Origin: Styela clava
Lineage: Eukaryota > Chordata > Ascidiacea > Stolidobranchia > Styelidae
Length of the DNA: 64,000 bases
NCBI RefSeq assembly: GCF_964204865.1
Contig: NC_135259.1
Coordinates: forward strand, 19,168,974 to 19,232,973
Direction of reading: 5' to 3'
Shown: positions 36,901 to 45,900 of the stretch, in pieces
Numbering within the stretch: position 1 is the first letter of the stretch
How the letters are laid out: every line of letters begins with the position of its first letter
The notes under the pieces: model-generated
Database searches by the model: none
Told to the model about the DNA's origin: nothing
Seen by the model: the letters and a program-made list of their open reading frames with translations, nothing else
Program-made: the position numbers and the translations under genes

Positions 36901-39900
36901 TTAGGGCATAGTTTTATTCCGATTTTCCTTGTTTCAGTTATATTACGAGTTCGGGGACTGTATGTGCTATCCAAGTGAATATACCCCCATAGGTTTCAGT
37001 CCCTTTACACAACTTGATGTAAAGTAGGCGAACAAAATTAGTTACCTCCATATTGGTGCACACACTCCTGGAGCGCCGAAATTCGAGTTCGGCCAGCGAG
37101 AATTTCACAATTTAGGTACTTTAATATTCGCTATTCGAGAAAAACTGGCTAAACATTGGGCAATTTGCTAACTCGAAGTGTTAATCTGGAAGTAGATTTT
37201 ATATTTAATGACTCAGATCTTAATGAAAAGATGTGAAATCAATCTATGTTAACGTGAAACAATAAATTGTCGCCAATTTAAGGAAACGTGATATTCTACT
37301 TTTACGATAGGTATTGATATCTCGAGGTAATCTTATACCGTGTAAGCGATATGTGTCGATGAGCTACCGTTCTGAATTGACAATTTTGTGATATTTTATC
37401 ATGTATAAGTAGTGTTTAAAATATAACGATTTTATTATGTGTACATACTTGTTCTGGAAAAAAATTTCACTTTTTTGTGAGTCGAAAAGCGCGCTGTCGA
37501 AAACTGAAACTATACTACCGTGTACAAAAACGTTTTTTTGTGTTTGTGTGTCGGTAAATCGCTTTGATTTTACATGCTCTTTTGTTTACAGCAAAACATT
37601 CCAAGTTTGGTGCTGAGGTGGGGGGGGGGGGGTAAGGGGCAAACACGCTGGGTTGTGCTGTGTCTTGCAGAGAATTAAGCACGGATGAGTCTCACGATGC
37701 TATATATCTTCAATCGATAATTACTAATGTGCACTCCCACACTATAATTCTTCATAGCGCCGGTAGTTTTTGGCATGTTGGTCGTCGTCAGTACCCTTGC
37801 TTAGAGAATATTCTCTTTTTTTTTTCTGAATTAGTTCAAGTTAACTTGCTTTGGGAAATATCCTTACAAGTAAATACAAATATATATTTGGTAAAATTAT
37901 AGGAAACACCCAAAAATTTTCGATATTTTTTTTTTATTTCAAATGTTCATACACCCTTAGCTTTGTTTTATAGTCAGTGCCATCTACAAATCACATTTTC
38001 CATAACAACATTTGGGGCTTCGAAGTATGCGAACCAAGATGGCGGACATCGGAATGTAATATGTGTACTAGGTTAGGGTTAGGCCATAATTTTAGGTATA
38101 AATACTACGGGAGGCTCTTGGCTAGTCTTCGAACTGATAATAGGACTAAAATAATGAAAATTGGAAAAAAATTATCGCCTAACCCTAACCTGTTACCCAT
38201 GTTACGTTCCGATGTCCGCCATCTTGGTTCGCATACTTCGGGAGCACCCAACATTTTATAGATATCACGAGTAACATCTTGAACATTTGTTTTAATGTGC
38301 ACCAAAGTACGGCAGCCAGTGAAAATCTTTATGGCACACCTGTCTAGATCCTTATAGGAGATCAGGATTGAATAAAATACACAGAATTGATATTGAAAAA
38401 TGATACAGAACCCCACCTAACAAATTTATCCCGTGACATTTTTTCTAAATGTAAATTTATAACGAAAACCGAATCTCGAAAAATTTCTGAGTTGCGTGCA
38501 ATGGATGTCCACAAAAACATATTTGTCGTCAGAACTGTATAATTAAACTAAAGATAGACGAAATTAATTTCATTGTTATATATTTGGATATTTTTTCCAG
38601 TAACCTAAGGTGTGTTTTTTACCTAAATTTGAGCGTTACATGTATGTAACGCATGTATACATGTAATATGTATACATGTATTTGCATTGCCATAGATTGG
38701 GGGCTGGGTCACTAATAATCGTGTCAAAATTGGGCGGTATTCGACATCAAATTCAACTAAACACTACAATTTTCCACAACGTTAGATGATACTTCGTAAA
38801 ATAGATTTTATCAATAACTTTTATCTTTTCAATAATAAATATAACTTCTTATCTTTAACATTTATTTATTTGCGTTCAGATAAATGCTTCGACTTTATAG
38901 TCTAATGATAATAAATATATTCAATCTAATAAAATATTAAACCCAATCTTGACGTTCACAAACCAGTAAATTATTTTGTGTCAACGAACTCTTCTTGTTG
39001 ACTGACGTGATGGCGTTGTGGTTCACCTATTTCTATTATAAATCTAAAGTAATGAGGTTCATTTACCGGTCTCGCCTCCTCATGGAACGAGGTCTAGATG
39101 AAAACAGCTATCAAGAGAAATGGAAACTTGCTCCAACCCTAACTTTTACGAGCCCTATCCTTATTTTACATTTTATTCGTGATTAGATTTGAATCTACAA
39201 CTTTGGGTTATGACTTAGGGTTGGGAAATCAATTCACAGTCAAAATTCATGCTACATGGCTCTGAAGTTTTATGTTTTTGCTTATTTCTGTTCTTGAACT
39301 AATTAAAAACCATCCCAATTTTAATCAATTTAAACTCTGTATTACGATAACACACCTTTGTTTTTATACTATTTTATAGATTGTAACAGTTTACAAGCGC
39401 ATTGCATTCGGTACAGCTTCTATGCAAAGACAGCAAGACTTTTTCCATATACTGAGTACTCAGTAAAAACAGAAGTTTTACGGCATTTTTACTGACTGCA
39501 ATATTGTACAGACGATTGCATCCAGTACAGTTCGTAGGCAATTTTAGCAAGACGCTTCCGGTATATTCTTAAGCCCACAACACCTAGTTTACATAAGATA
39601 TTTCTCCCGAAACTCTCACGCGACGATGTTCGAATCTTGTTTTGATTGTACATCAAAGTACCGATGCCGCCTTGTCTCTTTTAACGTAATAATCGTCCAT
39701 TCATTACGAATAAAGAAAACAAGATTTTGAAATTGTGACGCGACAACGGAAAGCAGAAAGTAAACCTTACGGCCTACACTACAGGTACAAACAGCATGGT
39801 GATATTTTTAGTCTTCGGTGGGCTTCAAATCCAGAAAGTACCAATGCCCGCGAGAATTATCTTGGTTACTATTAGACGCTGCTACAAATCGAAATCGCGA

Positions 39901-42900
39901 CAAAACATTTACCATAAACACTAACAGTACAAAGATTGGCGACAATTTAGCCTTGATCGCCCTGACTACCCAAAAGTCGAGAGAAATTAGTTTCTGCGCA
40001 TACCGCAGAGCACATTCCTTGCAACCAAGATGAATATGAGAGTCTCATCCTACCTGATACTTAATTAAAATAGCATAACTTTCGGATATTTATGTAGAAT
40101 TATGACGTAATGAATATTGATGACGTCATGTAGCAAACTAGTATATTATTGCTTTAATAATTAGAACTAAAACAATTACTACATTGGTAATATTACAAGG
40201 TTTAGCAATGACTCAGCGCAGGAAGGTCATGGTAGAAAACAATAAAATCTCTCGCTATCTCTCTATTCTTTAAAGAGCGAACGTTCAGGTCAAATGGAAG
40301 TGTATCGAACGCGGATATGTAAGCGTGTACTAAATTTAGTATTAGGGTTTATTGCGGTTGCGTACGCTATGCTAAGACGGACGATTCACGGTTACCTAAG
40401 CTTTAAAGTGCAATGCCCTCGCGTCGTCTAGCAAATTCATATTGGCATATACAAACGTAACAATGCAAAAAAAAAATTAGGTAGAGTACCTTGGGTCTAG
40501 GCTTAGAAGTTTCGTACCTCATGTACTCCTAATGGGCGTAGCATGACAATTTTTGCATATGAATGCGACATCCAAAAATTACGTCACTACGACGTCACAA
40601 TGACGAGACCATAGAATCTTCGGTGGAAACCAATGTGAGAGTACAAGATAACGAGAGAGCAATGCCCAAGTTTATAAATACCAAGGTCAAATGTTAAAAC
40701 AGCGTTCCCTTGAATAGGAGTAAAGCAGCGAACTTTTGGGGAAAATATCGAGAGACTCAAAAGAATTAACTTATTACCCTTCTGGCACTTCTGCCATATA
40801 CGAGTTCGCACAATTTAAAATATATTGGTCCAGTACTTGTGGAAAAAGCTATTTTTTTCAGAAAAACAAGTGAAATAATTCATATTTCGTATCTATTAAT
40901 ACAATAGTAATATTTAACCTCATTTCGCTTACTCAATTCAAATGAATTTAATGAATTGGGGATTTTTTTGCACATTGTAGATTATTTGAAACTAAGAGCA
41001 ACAATATTACCGCATGCTCAACTCTTAGGATGCGATAGAATTTAAATTAAGAAGACATCAAACGTAAATTAACTCACCAGACCGCTGCCGCCATCCCGAA
41101 ATAGTAGAGAAGGAAGAACACCGCTGTACATCCGGTACTTTCCAGGTCTCCCATGACAATGTGTGTGATGTCACTATTATCCTGTGTGACGCAAGAAACG
41201 CTTCCTTCTGGCCCGCGACCTAGTCGAACGAGATACGCTGACGAGTATAAGAGATAACACAGAGAAAGAAAAATGATCGGTCGCTCTGGGTATCTGAGAA
41301 AAATACATAACATAAAAAATATAAACTCAATGAATTGTCAGAAGTGTTTACATTCTGGTTTGGAATTTTTTTTTACCAAATGCATCTTCTTAGGATCTCT
41401 ACTTAACGGAATTCTTTCTAAATAGAACAAATGTCTGACACTTTTGACACGAAGTGAATAAAGTCTGTGTCGACCCACATCACGGCCCACGATCACGATT
41501 TCTATTTATCGCCAAAGTATTTACATGCCATTCTATTACCCATTCTTGCGCAAAATTTCTTTGAGGGGGTGAAGGCAATTGAAATTTGTGGCGTTACAGC
41601 TGTAACGTCATATTAAATTTGCATAAATTAATATTGCCCGTCATTTCTGTCTTAAAACTCCTCACTGATCGTATTCCAGAAAAATCTGAATTTTTCCTGG
41701 TCGACATTGACTCTACCCAATTTATCACCCCCTGGATAAGGTTGGGATTTTAATCATAGATGAACATCATAATTTAGTCTAACGGTTCAACGCTTGTAAC
41801 TTTTCTTTAGAAATATTTATTCCAAAAAAACTGAAATAACACTCACCTGAATCTTTTGGAATCTACCATAAACGTTCCCACCGTTAGTGCAGATGAGACG
41901 ATGCACAATATTGAACAGGCCAGCATCCAGTAGTAGGCAAAACGTTTGTCTGTTGAGCTGAACATTACATCGATCGTTGTGTCACAGATCGGGAGGCATT
42001 TGTCGATTCTGAGTAACGAGATAGAGTGATAACAGAAATTTTTGGCGTTCAAATTCGTTGAAGATTTGAGCCGTTATTTATTGTTTAGGGATATGATAGG
42101 CCGCAGGGTGGTCCAAACCCAGGCCCGCGGGCCAAATGTGGCCCGCCGCTCCATTATCTGTGGCCTGCGTCACATTCGGAGTGTAATCAAAAAATCCCTG
42201 GATAGGGTTTACTTTATATAATTATCCCGGGGAAAGGAAAGCCGATAAAGCGGGTATCTCGCCCATTTCGGGTATTTTGTTTTCTGATTCATGGACTTGA
42301 TTTGTTTAATTTGAGCTCAAGTTGAAAATCTCTATTTTTGGAACCAATCCACCGAATTTGAATAAAATTAAGTTAAAGGTGGCAACAAAACATGTTGGAT
42401 CACAGAATGTAGAATGCACATAACATTGAATAAATTTTAACTAGATATCAAGAAATCGCGAAGTTAGCGGCTAGCGTTGGTCGGAGACCGAAAAACATGG
42501 GTTTTCAAGAAAAATGAAAATTTACTTCATTTTATAATTTTAAAGGGGGGTGCGACCTACGCCCCTGGCCCTGTCAAATATCCCATAAACACTTTTACAT
42601 TAAAATAGATTTATATACAAATGCATCATCTCTTACTTTTCAACGTATAGAAATTTGTCTGAATTTTTGCAAATCGTTTTCGATTTGTCATCAACGTCAT
42701 GAAACTGACTTCCAGCGTCGGAGTCGTAATCCGTGTTTGAATACACCGGATAGCCACCATCCGGATAATCGGTGTCAGAGTCGACTGCGGGAAATAGTGG
42801 AACTGTAAAAAATGATAATATTAATTTGACCTGATTATTGGGTTTCAAAGAGACTAACTACTTATCCGTCTTCTATATTTTTGTGCCGGTGGATCCGTAT

Positions 42901-45900
42901 GCATATAATGCAAGGATGCTGTAGCAAGAGTAGAGATAACAATCCTAAGTGATTTAAGAGTATTGCTGCATACTAACACAAATATATTTCACCAAGGTCA
43001 GACTTCTTTAGACATACATAGTTCAACTTGAGTTTATACATGTCTTATTAGCGGCTTTCGATCGATGGCCCTGCACAACTTGTACATCTAATTTATTACA
43101 CCCGGGAGGCATGTGACTTGAGGCTGAAATGTGCATTCTAGTTGCCAACGCAGTCACGTCTTTTATCGTGAAATAGCGTACTTAGATGACGCCATACCTG
43201 TTTACATCGTATATTTTGATGACGTCATTGATGACATGTTTAACTCATAGATAAAATTAAGCAACTCCACTTTGGTATAAAAATCAATATCTCTACAAGG
43301 AATCCATACAGGACTGAAATCACATTTAATTAATTTAAAATGAGCAAAATAATAGCGTGCGAGCGGGCCAATGCATCAAACAAACATCCAACTGCATGAC
43401 ATCGTTCTATAAAATGCCACTGACTCATCAAAACAACACATAATGCATTCTTGACATGAAACTGACCTTCCCCGATTTTCACCGGATTCCACTTGGGCGC
43501 CTTCGACGGAGGCTCTTCTTCCACACCCGCTTTGACTTCTTCTACATTCTGAACTAATCCATCATCTCCGGCCATCACGTCTTGTGTTTCTATATCAAGA
43601 TCTTCTTTAACTTCCTCTTTGTGATGAGTGGGTTTTTCCACATCTTTATTTGGTTTCGTCTTTCCGCCTTTTCTGTCTCTTCTTCGTTTACTTTGTTTTT
43701 GTCTGCGATTTCCACGAACTGGTGGTTCCAGCGTCATGGCGTCATCTATTACGTCATCTTTGGATATGACGTCATCAGACGAAGTTTCCGTGTTGGGGTC
43801 ATCGGCTATCACCTTCTCCTCCCCGTTTAATCCTGAAAAATTAAATTTTGATTATTCCGAAATACTGATACGATAAAGCAGTGCTCGGTCGGCAAACACC
43901 GGACCCGGTGTCGGTCTTCTTTACGTCACATTTCGTTTTATTGGACTCCATGTGACAGTGGAATTCCCGCGAGAATTATCGTGGTTACTATTAGACACTA
44001 CTACATATCGAAATAGCGACAAAACATTTACCAAAAACACTAACAGTACAAAGATTGTCGATAATTTAGATTTGATCGGAAAAACTACATAAAAGTCGAG
44101 AGCATTTAGTGTCGACAAGACCATTCCATCACAGTGGAATTTCTCTATTGTGTTAAATTCACAGTGTTACATAATATATATTATATGACCTTACAGATTT
44201 CAAATTTAAGGCACCCCTCAACGAAATCTCAATGCTGAGCCGCAGAAAAATTTAAAAATTGCAAGAGTTATTTAGTCACTATATTTAATTTTGATTGCAG
44301 TAGCAATAAATGCGTCTGTTTCTGTTTGTTACAGAGTAATAATTTCCATTCTAATTGGGAAAGTGTCTGTATTGCGGGATATTTTTTTTTTTGTAGTTTT
44401 ACCCTGGTATGGAAAAATTTATGGGCCGCTGAATTATTGTGCAACAAAAATGCGCCACGACAGAAAAAAAGGTTGAGAACCACTGGGATACATTTACCTT
44501 GGGGTGGGTGCATACATTGCATCGAGGTGTGATCCGGTAATTTTTCACACTGTATAGTTTCTGGCCAGTTTAGATTGAATATATTCATATGAGGTTCGCA
44601 TTTACGACGAACTTCTTCGCACATTGCTCGGCATGCTGGGATTCCAAAGGGAATCTGTGAAAAATTAAATATTGATCAATATTTTTGTGAGACAAGTAAC
44701 TGAATACTCATATTTATTACTGAAGCCATTTTGTTTATCATCGGTTTTACTTTCTTAGAAGCCAATAAAAAAAAATCCACACCGCCAAAGCGGTTCCACT
44801 ACTACAATTAACTAGTTCGAAGGGATGAACGATTCTTGCAACACATTAACACACATATATATTTCTGTGACGTTTCATCGGACCGAATTTGCCAGATTAT
44901 AGCTGAATGTGCTTGTAACTAAGAATGACAAAAACTAAACAACTTTGCACATTTTAAATTTTATTTTCAAATCGAATTTAAAAGCTTGGTTGTATAACTT
45001 GTCTTATTGACACCAACGACCATTTTCTATCAGATAATTTCAAAATCCGCATTAACGCGGTTACCTATTGTGATCACACAGATGAGTTTTTCTTAATTAT
45101 TATTCAAGTTTTTTTTATAAGGTGTAATAACTCCCTCAATTCTAAAAATAACATTGGAATAAAACTCATTTTCAGCCTATAAAATATAGTGTTCACATAT
45201 GAAATTATTACCTGTGGTACACACATGGGGAAATGTAGCGAACATAGAAAAAATTTGACATGAGGGGAACACTCAGTATCTGTGAGTGGATTGAATTCGT
45301 CAAATCTTCTTGAAGCTTCATCGTGGTCTTCATGTCCGAGTATGTTTGGAAATGTTGTGTAGTTGTAGTTTCCTGAAGAAAAAAATTAGTTTATATTGAA
45401 ATACAAATGGGAAAATGGTAGCTTGTGCATTTCTGCTTTCAACTGTGCATGAGGCGTTAGGAGATACTGAAGCATGAGTGCGAAGGCAGGTTTTCACATG
45501 AGTATTTTCAAACTCCTCGAGCTGTAATCCAAATTCTGAATTTCATGTAGAGCCCTTCCCAATGGTAATAAAAGTAAAATATATATACAGGAACTCAAAA
45601 AGCATTAATTCCACTAAGAATTCATAAAAATCAAAATTTTCCACAATCTGAGTGAAGCGGCAGCTTTAAGACATGCATTAAATTTACCAACGCTCGACCA
45701 GGGATATCATAGTAACTTAGAAACGTTTAAACTAAAATCACAAATCAATCGCAAACATAAGGTATAAATTCAATGGTTTTTTGGATTTTCGTGAGCCCCT
45801 TGCCTATTAAATATCTAAGCTAAGTACTTTCTCCCGTACTATACAGGCTAAGTTGAGCAGAACTAGCCGTGACTTGATCAAAGTAAGAACAAATAATCGT

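Noticed and set aside
44268-44624. 118-codon frame starting inside the CRD exon
   Set aside because: Only the part up to 44,498 is real coding sequence (exon 3); the rest reads through the donor into a hAT-like element.
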